55,000 nt of DNA, taken from assembly GCA_016946835.1 (NCBI GenBank), contig JACVTC010000031.1, forward strand, positions 632,501 to 687,500. Reading direction: 5' to 3'. Made by a program: the position numbers and the translations under genes. Position 1 is the first letter of the stretch. Each line of letters opens with the position of its first letter. Below the pieces are notes generated by a model that worked only from the letters and a program-made list of their open reading frames with translations, did no database searches and was not told the DNA's origin. Below are positions 35,389 through 50,498 of this stretch, one piece after another. Source of the DNA: Neocallimastix lanati (nom. inval.) (lineage: Eukaryota; Neocallimastigomycota; Neocallimastigomycetes; Neocallimastigales; Neocallimastigaceae).

Positions 35389-36674
35389 TACATTATTAAT
35401 AGCTTAGAGTTCTATTTGTTAAAATATTAAATTATAATATTAATTATAAATCTCTATATATATGGGTCTATATAATGAACAAATTTTATCATAATTTAAA
35501 ATTCTAATTTATTTTTCCTTGACGTAATTTTGTGTCGGACAAATAATTCATTCACTAAGAATCTTGTTAAGAGTCAGATGAGACTCTTAATCTGTTACGA
35601 ATTATGAATTTAGGGTTTATAATTATGTCATCTTTATTTAAACATTTTATGGTAAAAAGTTACAAAAACTTAATTATAAACGCCTATATATTTATTATTA
35701 TATTGTACCTTATACATTAATTATATTAAAATATACTTCAATACATTTGAAGCTTAATTTTCATATTATATCAAAGTAAAATAAATTGGAATTTTAAATA
35801 TGATAAAAGTTGCTTATTTCGTCAATTTAAGAAAGACTAATAAAACTGATTTAACAGTTAAAATAATCATGATTTCAAAATTAAAGAAAGGCATAAAAAT
35901 ATAAAATTCTTGATGAAAAAAAATTATAAGCAAACTAAAACTCAAAAAATTGTAGAAATATTAATTTGATAGAGAAAAATATGCTTAAACATATATAAGA
36001 ACAAATTATATATCTTCAAACTCTTATAGAGACTAATAATTGAGATTATAATTTAATAGTTTATCAAATAAAACTTTAGACTATTAATAATATACTCTAT
36101 TTAATTTTTAATAAATAAAGGAATCTATTCAATAATAAATAATACTTACATAGATTTAAGCAATAATGAAGGAAAGTATATGTCAGAGGTCCCATACAAT
36201 ATAAATTAAAATATAATATTCCAAATATTTAAGGGAAATATATTAGAATAGTAATTCCTAATGTTAGATGGGTTCATTTTAAAAATAATAGTTTTATTAA
36301 ATCAAACTTGAAATGAAATGAGTTTAGATAATAACTTATTTAATATAATAATAATGCAAATTTTTGTGATGAAGGGTATAATAAATTAATAAATATAGTT
36401 ATGAGTTATATACAAATAGATGATGTTTATCCATCTACAAACTATACTAATCGATTTTAAAGTATTCAAGAAATTATAATTATTTAACTTCAATAATTAA
36501 TATATTAACAATGAGATAATTCAAATTTATATAATTCTTTTAGAAATTTTTGGTTTTAAGAGGAAATAGACAACTTAAAATAAAGAACATAAAATATTAA
36601 AATAACAGATTCTTTGTGCTAATTATATAAAAAATTAAATTTATTATAGAAATGAATATAATACACTTATATAG

Positions 36675-36770
36675 AAAATTAGCAAAAATATCATACATAA
36701 AAGAAATTTATTTAAACATAGAAAATTAGCAAAAATATCATACATAAAAGAAATTTATTTAAACAAATTG
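36675..36770. repeat. Tandem 46-bp duplication
   Basis: Two identical copies of a 46-base unit starting ATAGAAAATTAGC and ending TTATTTAAAC lie head to tail. Their perfect identity implies a recent event. Confidence 0.85.
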
Positions 36771-37098
36771 TAATATAATTAATAATTTATAAGCCACAAT
36801 ATATTAATATAAAAGCATTTGATTTAGAATAAGTGTGACTTAACTCTTTATTATAAATTTCACATAATTATGTACACCCTAAATTAATGACTTTTAACAA
36901 TTTATTTAATTATTAATAATTTATTTTACGTAAAACAATAACTATTCAATTTTTTTAATATATTATGAAATGTTTTATAATTACTTTATTGTTTTTTCTT
37001 TTTTTTTTTTTTGGAAGTATTGTATTTCAGAAGTACATTTTAGATAATATGGCTTTTTAAATTATTCAAAACATTTTATTTCCAAATCAAATTATAAT

Positions 37099-37149
<51 letters not shown>

Positions 37150-38297
37150 TATATTATAATTGTATTAAAAATCTTAAAGGATTTATGGCGTTAAATTATA
37201 TTTTATGAACACCACATTGAAAATATGGATATTTTTTAATATTCCAAATTATTTATTCATTTATTTATTTAAATTGTATTAAAAAAATTACCAATTAGAA
37301 CCGCCACATTATGAAATGTACCGCACCAATACCAAATGAATCACATTTCATTCATTTAGTAAAATTTATTTTATTATTGAAATTTAAATTTAATTTATTG
37401 TTTATATTTATAATATATAGTAATTTTCATTTATTATTGATATAAAATGATTATGAAAACTTTAATTATTAATAAAATTTATTTAATTACATAAAAATAT
37501 ATTAATAAATCATTTGAAGATACGTGATATAAATTAAATGTGATGAAAAAATAAAATTAAGTAACATAAATAAGAATATAAAAATAAGAATAATTCTATA
37601 TAATTATTCTTTGCAATGTTTTATACTAAAATTTATTTTTTAATTCCTTTTATATATTCAAGTTAACAATAATTAAATACATGTATTAAATAAATTATAA
37701 TTACTTTGAAATAATAAATAAATAAAATTTATAACTAAATAAATCATAAATAAAACTTCACCCAATAAGAGATATTCTAACCATTGAGTTATTCATTATT
37801 ATTATATTAAAATTATTTAAATTAAGTTTTTTTTTATCAATTAAAACTTCAATCATTTATTGGAAGTTGATTACTATTTAATATATTGTTATAATTTATA
37901 GAATTAATATATTATCATAGTAATTATTTAATATATTATTTAATATTTTAGATTAAAATTAATTTTTTAATATTATTTAATACTTCAAAACTTAAATTAT
38001 TATTATTTGAGTTAATAATATATTAAATATTAATAAATTATATTTTTTATTCTTTTTTTCTAATATAAAAATTTTATAATTTTTTCAGTTGAAGAATTTA
38101 CCCATCATTTTTATTACTTTTTGTACATTTCAGAATGAATATCCTGTTTTGCTATCATAATTATTTATAATTTCATCATCCTTTTTTTATATCATTGCCT
38201 GTAAAATTTTGGATAATATGAACATCTTATTCTTTATAAAAATTATTATCATAAATTATATTGCTCATTTATACTTCCTGGCTTTCCCAATGCATAA

Positions 38298-38568
<271 letters not shown>

Positions 38569-39248
38569 TTATTTTAATTTATTTTTATGGAAATTTGATT
38601 TTCGTTTTTCTACTTTTTATTTTTCCTTTGAAAATCAATTTCCAGAGAGTTATCGATTTTGTTCTTTTTTTAATTTTCTATATAAGCATATTTACTAAGA
38701 TCCGGATTTATCGGATTTATATTTTTCAAAAATTTTCAGAGGAAGCTATTTCACAGAATTTGAATTTTTTTACATAGTTTTTTTTTTGGAACAGCTTTGT
38801 AAAAATTTTTTTTTAATTTTTCATTCTCTTCCATATTATGAAAAATTTTCTATCATTTTCATTAAATATAAATTTTAATATTTTATTATTGTACTTTTAA
38901 TCAATATTGTTAGTATTATCTATTATTGTTACAGATTTATATTATTTCAACTGATTTTTATTTTTTATTATTTGATTTTTAAACAATATTGTTAGTATTT
39001 TGCTAGTATTAAGGGTATATATATATATATATTTAATTTTAATTAAACGAACAAAATAAAACATTATATATTCTTTGTATTATAATATTTACAGAATATC
39101 TATAATGAATAAATAAAATTAAAGAAACAAATTTAAAGAAAACTATTGTGATATTTCAAATCATTATTGAAATCTCATAAAACAAAATTTTTTTCTTTTA
39201 CAGTTGAATAAAGCAAATTGTACATGATATATCCTGATAAAATCTTTT

Positions 39249-40328
39249 CTACACCATATTTTTAATATCTAAATTTTCTTCATTTTTTGAATATTTTTTT
39301 TCCATTTTTTCTTGAATTTTGTCTATCAATGATAATAATGGTTTCTCTATAATTCGTTTTCTCATTAAATCTATGATAGTACAACATATATATATAAGAA
39401 AAACGGTTAATATGGCATGAAAAATGATTATATTTGAATTCTGATAAGCTGAATTTTTAAATATATCTTTCCATAAAAATGTTCTAAAATCTTTATTATC
39501 GTGTATCAAATAGACACCAAAAGTTGAAGTACCAAATATATTGATAATTTTTTTATTTCCAATGTTCCATTTTGAAAATCCAATAAACAAAGCAAATGAA
39601 GTTACTACAATCAAAATACAGTCTTCAGATGAAAGAGAATCATAATTTTTTCTAACATTTATGTCTATAAGTGAAATTAAATCACAAGTAAAAACGTAAA
39701 GAATTACTATTGAGTAAAACGAAATTCCAAGAAGTAAATAAAATCGTTTGCTTCGACCAAAATCTTCAGGATAATATCTTATATAAGATGCAACCAAATA
39801 CAAAAATATAAACCATTTAAAACCTGTATTTTCAATTACAGGAACAAACATTAAAATAATCCCAATTGCTATTATCACTTCTCTGAAAAATTTCTTCTCC
39901 ATTAGTTCGATGCCTTTATTTAATAAAGGACTTACCAAAACAAGTCCCATATAATCAGTATAAAACCAATATTTTTTTTTCTGTAGAGGCAAAAATGCAT
40001 ATACAAGATTTTCAACGTCTCTTTGGCTTGGATTTATAACAAAAGAAATAAGTCCAAGAATGACAGAATAAAATAATACCTCCAGTTCTAATATCAACAG
40101 TCTTTTCCATTTGAATTTACTTTTACATAGAAAGTAACCAGAAATTAATACAAATAAGTTTACTCCAAGTTTTCCACCACAAAATAAGCATTGTATAAAA
40201 TACATTCTAAATGTTAATGGACCATTGAAATCAAAACCTCCATGGTAATTATAATGATGCATAACAATCAGAATCATACTGATTATTCTTAGCAATTCAA
40301 ATGAAGAATTTCTTTCTTTCGATGCCAT
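39249..40328 (-). CDS. Acyltransferase-3 family membrane protein, bacterial type
   Basis: 359 aa, intronless. It belongs to the acyltransferase 3 (OafA/WecH-like) family of integral membrane enzymes that transfer acyl groups, often acetyl, to sugars or other acceptors. The family motif R-X10-H is present at the N-terminus (ELLRIISMILIVMHHY: R14, H25). About ten hydrophobic segments follow, with WFYTDYMGLVLVSPLLNKGI and STFGVYLIHDNKDF typical of bacterial polysaccharide acyltransferases. The C-terminus is a charged tail (KIQEKMEKKYSKNEENL). The start ATG leads straight into the first conserved segment. Gut fungi are known to carry many genes taken from rumen bacteria. Lack of introns, bacterial domain type and isolation between repeats fit such a transfer, but its AT-rich codon use is like the host's. 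Substrate unknown. Confidence 0.88.
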   Translation of the reverse strand: MASKERNSSFELLRIISMILIVMHHYNYHGGFDFNGPLTFRMYFIQCLFCGGKLGVNLFVLISGYFLCKSKFKWKRLLILELEVLFYSVILGLISFVINPSQRDVENLVYAFLPLQKKKYWFYTDYMGLVLVSPLLNKGIELMEKKFFREVIIAIGIILMFVPVIENTGFKWFIFLYLVASYIRYYPEDFGRSKRFYLLLGISFYSIVILYVFTCDLISLIDINVRKNYDSLSSEDCILIVVTSFALFIGFSKWNIGNKKIINIFGTSTFGVYLIHDNKDFRTFLWKDIFKNSAYQNSNIIIFHAILTVFLIYICCTIIDLMRKRIIEKPLLSLIDKIQEKMEKKYSKNEENLDIKNMV

Positions 40329-41165
40329 AATTTCTATATTAAAAAAAAAAAAAATTATTTATATATACATATAAATTGAAAATTTGTATCAATTATAATT
40401 ATACATTAAAGTATATATAAAAAAATAAAAAATAATTGATTTTTTCTTCTTTTTTAATTTTAGTAATTCCAATTTAAATATAATATAAAACTAATAATTG
40501 TTAATATAAAACTAATAATTACTAGTTAAAAAATATATATATGGTATTATAGTTTATTTGTAAATCTTTAAAAAAGTAATATATATATTTTTGTAATCTC
40601 ATAAAAAAATTTTATTTATAAAATTTCCTAAAAGTCTAATGAATTATTTATATATATAATGTTTAACCATTGATTAAAAATTTATCTTTTATTGATTATT
40701 AATATTTTGAATTTTAAGTTAATTATTATTAAAAAAAAAAAAAAAAAAAAAACTAATTTCTTATTTTGTTAAAAAAAAAAAGAATAAAAACTACTAATTT
40801 TTTATTAATTATTATATTATAATAATTACTTTAACTTTGTAATTAGATAAAATATATACATGTTTTAAGCTTAAAACAATATATTATAATATTATAATTA
40901 TAATATTGAGAATCATATTCGAGATTTTGTTTATTTAATATATTATTTTTATATATTTTTTTTTTATTTTAATACAAAACACAAATTAAACTCACGTGAT
41001 TTGAATTTTAATAGGCCTTTAATTTATTTAATTTATATTGAAAGAATTTCTATTTATTTTTTTTTATTTATTTAAAACATTATTTAATTCTTATAATTGA
41101 AATACAAATAAATAACCTCTTTTCCTCATTTTTCGAAAAATATAAATACAAGAAGAATCTTTTTA
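40329..41165. other. AT-rich intergenic DNA
   Basis: No gene or structured element seen, apart from poly-A runs and a short repeated phrase (ATATAAAACTAATAATT, twice near 40480-40520). Confidence 0.5.
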
Positions 41166-41446
41166 GGGTGGCATTTCGCCAAATTGCATTTCGCCAGGTT
41201 GCCAATTTTTTTGGAAGCATGTGGCGTATTAAAAAAATGTGGCATTTCGCCAAATTGAAAATTATTAAATAAATTATTAAATAAATAAATAAATAAATAA
41301 ATAAAATTAAATAACATCGAATAAAAACAATTTTAAAAAAAATTATTTTGAATTAATATATATTTATTTATTCATTTATTTATATCAATACTCCACTTGT
41401 CGAAATGCAACCTGGCGAAATGCAATTTGGGGAAATGCAACTCTCC
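41166..41446. mobile_element. MITE-like element with GGCGAAATGC inverted repeats
   Basis: The left end (41166-41204: GGTGGCATTTCGCCAAATTG, then CATTTCGCCAGGTTGC) is nearly the reverse complement of the right end (41405-41446: GCAACCTGGCGAAATGCAA, then TTTGGGGAAATGCAAC), with one or two mismatches. An extra copy of TGGCATTTCGCCAAATTG lies inside at about 41230. The middle is AAAT-rich. Related fragments (GTGCATTTCGAAAAATGTGG at 41547, GATGCATTTC at about 41718) follow. Each arm is a small direct repeat of CATTTCGCC, so the ends are iterated. Length near 280 bp and no coding capacity suggest a non-autonomous DNA element or satellite unit. Target-site duplications were not clear. Confidence 0.6.
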
Positions 41447-42089
41447 CTCTTTTTTAACTATTATTTATTCTTATTACTACTAACCATACAACAAAACATT
41501 TTTATATGCTTAAAATAATTTAAAAATTTAATTTTAAAGAAATGTAGTGCATTTCGAAAAATGTGGCGTTTGAAATTTTTATAAATAATAATATATTAAT
41601 TATTATTTTGAAGTGAATAAATGAATGATAAAATTTAATGTAATATAAATAATGCATATGCCACAAATTATTAATATAAATAATAAAACATATAATTAGA
41701 ATAATTAAAAGGAAGTGATGCATTTCTTAACATGGCTTTATAAAATATGGAGTATTAATATAAAATATTATGTAATATGGGATATATAAAGAAATATTTA
41801 ATATTTTATTTAATTTTCTAAAGATATATTTTAATATTTTTTGTTAGAATAATAATAATAATAATAAAATATTTTATAATACTTAATTTTAAAGTTATAT
41901 TTTAAAATTATATGTTTAAATAATAAAAAAATAATATTTAATTTTAAAGATACAATTTATATTATATTTTTTATTTATAATAATATGTTCCTTTCTTCTA
42001 TTTGATTAAAAATATAATATATTTATATTTAATTTTTTATATTTTATTATTCTTCAAATTTTATTATTTATGTTATTTATTATTTATTT
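41447..42089. other. AT-rich intergenic DNA
   Basis: No gene. It contains stray copies of the CATTTCG motif of the preceding element and short AAT runs. Confidence 0.5.
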
Positions 42090-43310
42090 CTTTTTATATA
42101 TATTAATTTATAACTGGAAGGATTTTTTAGAAAAAGATTATTTAAGTAATTATTAAAAGATCCTGATGCATTATTTGTTGTATATTCCATATTATTATTA
42201 TATTCTAATTATCTGCATCATATTTAAGTAAATAGTTATTTTTAAAATATTCTAAAAATTCTAGAAATTTATTATGATTATTTTTTTAGAACATACTTTT
42301 TATTTTAATATAGATATCAAATATATAATCAGGGTTTATGAACGGTTAAGTTCGAAATGACTTAATAATAAATCTATATTTTATTATTATTTTCTATTTC
42401 ATTATAATTTAATTTTTCTGTTTTGTTTTTTAAAATGATATTTTATAATGCTAAACACAATTTGATATTTATATTATGAAACTTTATTTTTATGTGACAT
42501 TAAATATATCTTTTTCAAAATCACAATATAAATTAATTAGTATCAATTACATTATTGTTACTAAATTTATTAGTATTTTTCTTTATTCTTTTAAATAATA
42601 CTTGTTCGTTATTTTTTAATATAGATAAAGTAATAGTTTAAAACCTATTTAACTCTTGAACATATTTTCTTGTTATAAATACTTAATAAACTAAATTTTG
42701 ATGGTACATAAAATGTACCATTTGCAAATATATCTTTATTGTAATATGCAAACAGTTTTTGCTTGGAATGAAAATTGAAAAATTACTAGACCAAGTTTTT
42801 TGAATATCATAAAATCCTCACCACTATCTGTTTTATAATATTCTGATTTATACGGAATTTCATCAAATGTTGTTATATCAGGTTTTAATTGTTTATTTAT
42901 ACTTCTTATTATTTGAGATATTGTACTATATTCAGAACATATAAAACCATTTCTTGAGAAACTTCATTAAATATAAGCTTTGATTTTACATCCAAAGGAA
43001 TTGAACTTTTTCTCATTTATTTTTTAATTTAATGAGTTATTTTAGATATAGATGCATCAAATTCTTTATGATTATGAAACCCTTTTATTTTAAAATATAA
43101 AATTATTATATGAAAATTTTATATTTTATATATTATTTAATGAATATATAGTAGTAATAAATATTGTACATGGAAAAATGAAAAAATTAAAAATAAATTT
43201 AAAATTATGGGAAAAAAAATTATCAATAAAAATTTTATATGATTTAGTGTTGCAATATTTTTTTTTATTATTTTCAAAAAATATATTAAAGTTATATTGA
43301 TTTTTCATTT
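42090..43310 (-). pseudogene. Decayed FLYWCH/MULE-type transposase
   Basis: On the minus strand, split over frames by many stops and frameshifts, the pieces occur in the order of Mutator-like (MULE) transposases with a FLYWCH zinc finger. They are: QYNFNIFFENNKKKYC (about 43300-43255, finger start); FHNHKEFDASISKITH (about 43085-43040, the zinc-binding His pair and following helix); SSIPLDVKSKLIFNEVSQEM (about 43010-42950); FANGTFYVP (about 42730-42705, where active elements carry DGTF with the first catalytic Asp); CDFEKDIFNV (about 42525-42495, second Asp); C-V-stop-HY (about 42450, the CxWH motif with Trp changed to TAG); FINPDYIFDIY (about 42340-42300); and TTNNASGSFNNYLNN (about 42170-42125). 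The first catalytic Asp is already Asn. It is clearly dead. The family call rests on motif order. Confidence 0.72.
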
Positions 43311-43419
43311 TATTTATGTTATATTAATTCTTATTATTATATATATATATATAATATTTTATATATTAACTTCAAATTATCATATATCATTAAAAATTAT
43401 CTTTTTAGTTTTTTTCTTG

Positions 43420-43815
43420 TTAGTAATCTGGACTAACGCTCATAAGGTTTATGGATCGACCTACGACTACCTTCTGAATTTAGATGGAGGGATTTTCATC
43501 CTCCAAGGATTTTTTCCTTACAAATGAGGTTAGTATTCGCTTGCCATGGTAAGGATCCCTTATATTAGATTGCTAGTGCAGAGAACACTTGATCTGTTAG
43601 AGGATTAGTGTAGCTGTTCCTCCCTTGATGATGATTCAAGAGATCACTGAAAAGAAACTCATAGTATAAAGCGTAAGGAATGTCTTTCATGATAGTCTTG
43701 CTTAGAGAAGTCCGCGTTGACCTCAAAACAGGCATGGCAAAGAACTCAATGAGAATCTGATGTGTTTAAGGGAGGCCGTACTGTCTTTCCCTCTAGTTAA
43801 TCCTGGTCTAAAAAA
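43420..43815. other. GC-richer island, unidentified
   Basis: About 390 bases of near-balanced composition set in AT-rich DNA, with sharp edges. It holds a 6-bp hairpin (TGGAGG...CCTCCA, 43485-43505) and no convincing ORF on either strand. No tRNA or 5S rRNA pattern is seen. It lies at the 5' side of the decayed MULE transposase, so it could be that element's end region or an independent repeat; neither is shown. Confidence 0.4.
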
Positions 43816-44171
43816 AATCATTAAAATTTAATATAAATTGTTTCTAATGAGTTCTTAATTATCATAAAAATACTTACTATATATAAATAGATTTTTATTA
43901 TTTTTTTTTTTTATTTACAATTAAATAATAAGTCATAAAACAACTTTTTTTTTTTTAACAACAAAATATAGTAAATTTTATTATTTATTTTATTAATTTC
44001 AATTTCAATAATTTTTTTAAGTGTATAAAAGCATAAAACTACAAATTGTAATATGAAAATTTAACATAAATATTATATATATATTACATATTATTACATA
44101 AATCAAATATATATATATATATTATAAATAATTCAATAATTTAATAAATTACTTAATATTTAAGAATTTAA

Positions 44172-44202
<31 letters not shown>

Positions 44203-44802
44203 TACTTAAATATTCCAGAAGTAAAAATTTTTTAAAATTTTTATATTTATCTTAATATATAAAATGTAAATTTTTATGAAAATAAGAAAAATATCAAATT
44301 ATAAAAAAATGAATATCAATAATAATAATAATAATTATTATTATTTTTATTATTGTTATTGTAATTATTATTATTTATAAATATTAATAATAATTATTGC
44401 TTTTTATTATATTATATTAATATTTTATTCTTATTATTTTAATTTTTATTCATATTCTATTTTTATTTTATTTTTATTTATTTCTTTTATTTATTTATTT
44501 ATTTATTTTATTTTATTTATTAAATCTATAATTTTTATTATTTTAATGTACTTATTTATATTTAATAAATATATATATTTTAATATTAAATATTTAATAT
44601 TGTAATTATTAAAATATCTATTAGTTGTATTAAACTTATATTTAGCTAATAAACCTATAAAATTATTTATTGTTTTTTATTTTTCCTTTCTATTTTTGTA
44701 AAAATTCTTATATATAAAAATTTTTACAATTTTTAATTATAATTATTTAATTTTAATAATATTAATAATTTTTATATTATTTTTTCTAGTGTATTTTTTC
44801 TA

Positions 44803-44850
<48 letters not shown>

Positions 44851-44979
44851 GTATTTAATAATAAATATATTATTATATTTCTAATTTTAAATATTATTCT
44901 ATTTGTTTATTATTCTATTTCTTTTTTTTTTTTTTTAATTTTTACTATAAGTTAGAAAATAACTTATTTTTTTTTTTTT
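43816..44979. other. Low-complexity intergenic DNA
   Basis: Poly-A and poly-T runs (the longest T run about 44811-44849) and AAT/ATT stretches. The 3' UTR of the DHHC gene must fall at its right end. No gene. Confidence 0.55.
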
Positions 44980-48041
<3,062 letters not shown>

Positions 48042-48647
48042 TTTATTTACGATAAATTTATTTTATTATTAATATATTTTTTTATTATTGTTAATTTTAT
48101 ATCTATTTCCTAATATTTATTGTATTCTTTTATTATAATTAATATTGTTTTTTCTTTTTTTTCCAAGGAAATATAATTTAAAGAATTTGACATTTAAAAA
48201 AAAAAGAAAAAAAATAAAATAAAAATAAAAATATAAATAAAATAAAATAAAATAAAATATTGATAAATTAAACTATATTAATAAATTGTTTATTTTAATT
48301 TATTATTTTTAATAGAAAATTTTGGTATAATATTAATTCTGTATATATCATTACTAATTATTAATATAATAAATTGTATTATATAAATTATATATATAAA
48401 GTATAATTAATTATAAATTATATATATAAATATTAATGTATATAATTTTAATTAATTATTATCTATTTATCGATTTGAATTTTTAGAAGATTAATATGAA
48501 AATTATAATATATGATAATAATATGATTAATAAAAAAGGAGTTAAATATTTATTAATTCAACAAAAATTATTAGTAATTTTTTACCATTTATATTTACAA
48601 TAACTAAGTTTTTTTTTTTTTTTTTATTTTTTATTAATTTCAATGGA

Positions 48648-48732
<85 letters not shown>

Positions 48733-48846
48733 GTTAAACAATTTTAACAATATTATAATAAAATTTTAAAATCAAAAATAATAATCGACTTTAATTGAAA
48801 AAATTAAAGATTATATGAAATATTCATTTTTTTTTTTTTTTTATTT
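48042..48846. other. AT-rich divergent intergenic DNA
   Basis: Upstream of the DHHC gene. No gene. An AAT array occupies 48648-48730 with one AATTATAAT interruption. Confidence 0.55.
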
Positions 48847-49150
48847 CTGGTGTGTACCGCCCTATACCCCCCTCAAGACATGGGAATATTAAGGTAGTCA
48901 CAACACTTTGTGGATATAGTCCCTACTGGACAGCCTTACTGTTTTATTCGGCATTGGCGTTCTAACCATACATATTATTGCTGAGATTTTCAAGCACAAT
49001 TTTTCTCGTAATGCTTTTTCGGGTGCCTAACACCCTTGAAGCGAGGCAAGAGTAACCTATCCCAATGAGTCACGTGCTAGCCCACTTGATAATAGTATTT
49101 AGTTAGCAGATTGATTATTCGTAGTTTAGCTACATTATTGATTTAAATGG
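48847..49150. other. GC-richer island, unidentified
   Basis: About 290 bases of distinctly higher GC beginning GGTGTGTACCGCCCTATACC and including GGGTGCCTAACACCC (a short palindrome near 49020), in otherwise AT-rich DNA. No open frame without stops on either strand, and no match to tRNA or 5S rRNA patterns that I can see. Probably a transposon end or other repeat; the minus frame TKCCDYLNIPMS might be a trace of coding sequence, but this is weak. Confidence 0.4.
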
Positions 49151-50062
49151 AATTGAAAATAATATCTGATTTACAATTATTAAAAGAAAAAAAAAAAAAA
49201 AGAACTTCAAAATAAGAAAGTAAAAAATAAAGCAAAAGAAGTATTTTTTGAAAAGTAAACTAATGAAATGTCTCTATAAAAAATTTATATTATACATTTA
49301 TCCCAACAAATTATAATATAGGTACTAATTTTATAATTAGTAAAATTAATAACTGTTACTATTCAAAGTTATTTTGATGTTTTGCATCATTGGAGTAGAG
49401 TTAAAATCCATAAAACATAATTTTAATCATAATTAATCATTAAATATATATAATTAAAGCTGATAGAGAAAATTTTAAACTATATATTCTTAACTTTAAA
49501 TATTTAAAAAAAGAAAAGAAAAGAAATTCTTTCACTTTAATATAATAAAAATTTAGGAACAATAGAAAGAAAGACATCATAGTCAAGACAGATATTTTAG
49601 AGCCATTTAATAGCTTTGTCTATATTCATTTCTTTCATATTAAAATGGCTACTATTCTTTAACCTTTTTAATGATATTAATAAAAGTTAATGATATTCAG
49701 TAAATTAATACCTTTATTTTTTTTAGTAATATAATGAGATTCTTATATAAATATATATTAAAAATAAAATCTTAATAATGAAGGAATTATTAGCAGAAGA
49801 GAAAGAAAAATAAATCATCATATGTTGTATGTAAAAGAATGTTAAAAAACATAGAAAACAAAATATTGATTAAGCCATTGCTAAAATCATTTGTTGAAAG
49901 TTTTAAACTAAAAAGTGTTAGATGCTAGAAATATAAAATAAAAATATTTAAATTTAATAATATATATTAAAATTAAATAATACAATAATTAATATAATAA
50001 AAATATTTGTTAACGAAATAAAAATAATATTATATAACTTTTTTTCTTTTCTTTTCTTCTTT

Positions 50063-50093
<31 letters not shown>

Positions 50094-50498
50094 GATTATA
50101 ATTATTTAAACATAATCTTCTAAAATATATCAAAATAGTATTTCTATATTTTTAAGATATAACCAATCACCAATAATATCTTAGGATTTAAATAAATTTT
50201 ATTATTTAAAAAAATGAATTTATAAAATTTCAAATATTTTAAATCCCATACAATATAATATATATTAATTCATATATTATAAATATAACTTAAATAATTA
50301 AAATTTATAAAAATATAAAATAATAAAAAAATAAAAAAAATTATTAAATCTTGAACTATATTACTTAATATTATTGTAATACTTTTATTAATAATTTTAA
50401 ATATTTCTATAAAAAAAATTTTTTTTGATATATAATACATCTGATAATTTCTGATTCCATAATAATCATAAATTTATTAGAAAATTAAAATTATCAAG
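49151..50498. other. AT-rich intergenic DNA upstream of the ELYS gene
   Basis: No recognised gene. 49550-49660 is less repetitive and has a short open stretch (KDIIVKTDILEPFNSFVYI) without family resemblance. A poly-T run lies at 50066-50093. The promoter and leader of the next gene lie at the right end with no specific element visible. Confidence 0.5.

Noticed and set aside
43297-43527. Plus-strand 76-codon frame ending VYGSTYDYLLNLDGGIF
   Set aside because: It runs from a decayed transposase on the other strand into the GC-richer island; no family match and no continuity.
48847-49150. Possible 5S rRNA or tRNA in the GC-richer island
   Set aside because: No match to the 5S internal control region or to tRNA A/B boxes could be found on either strand.
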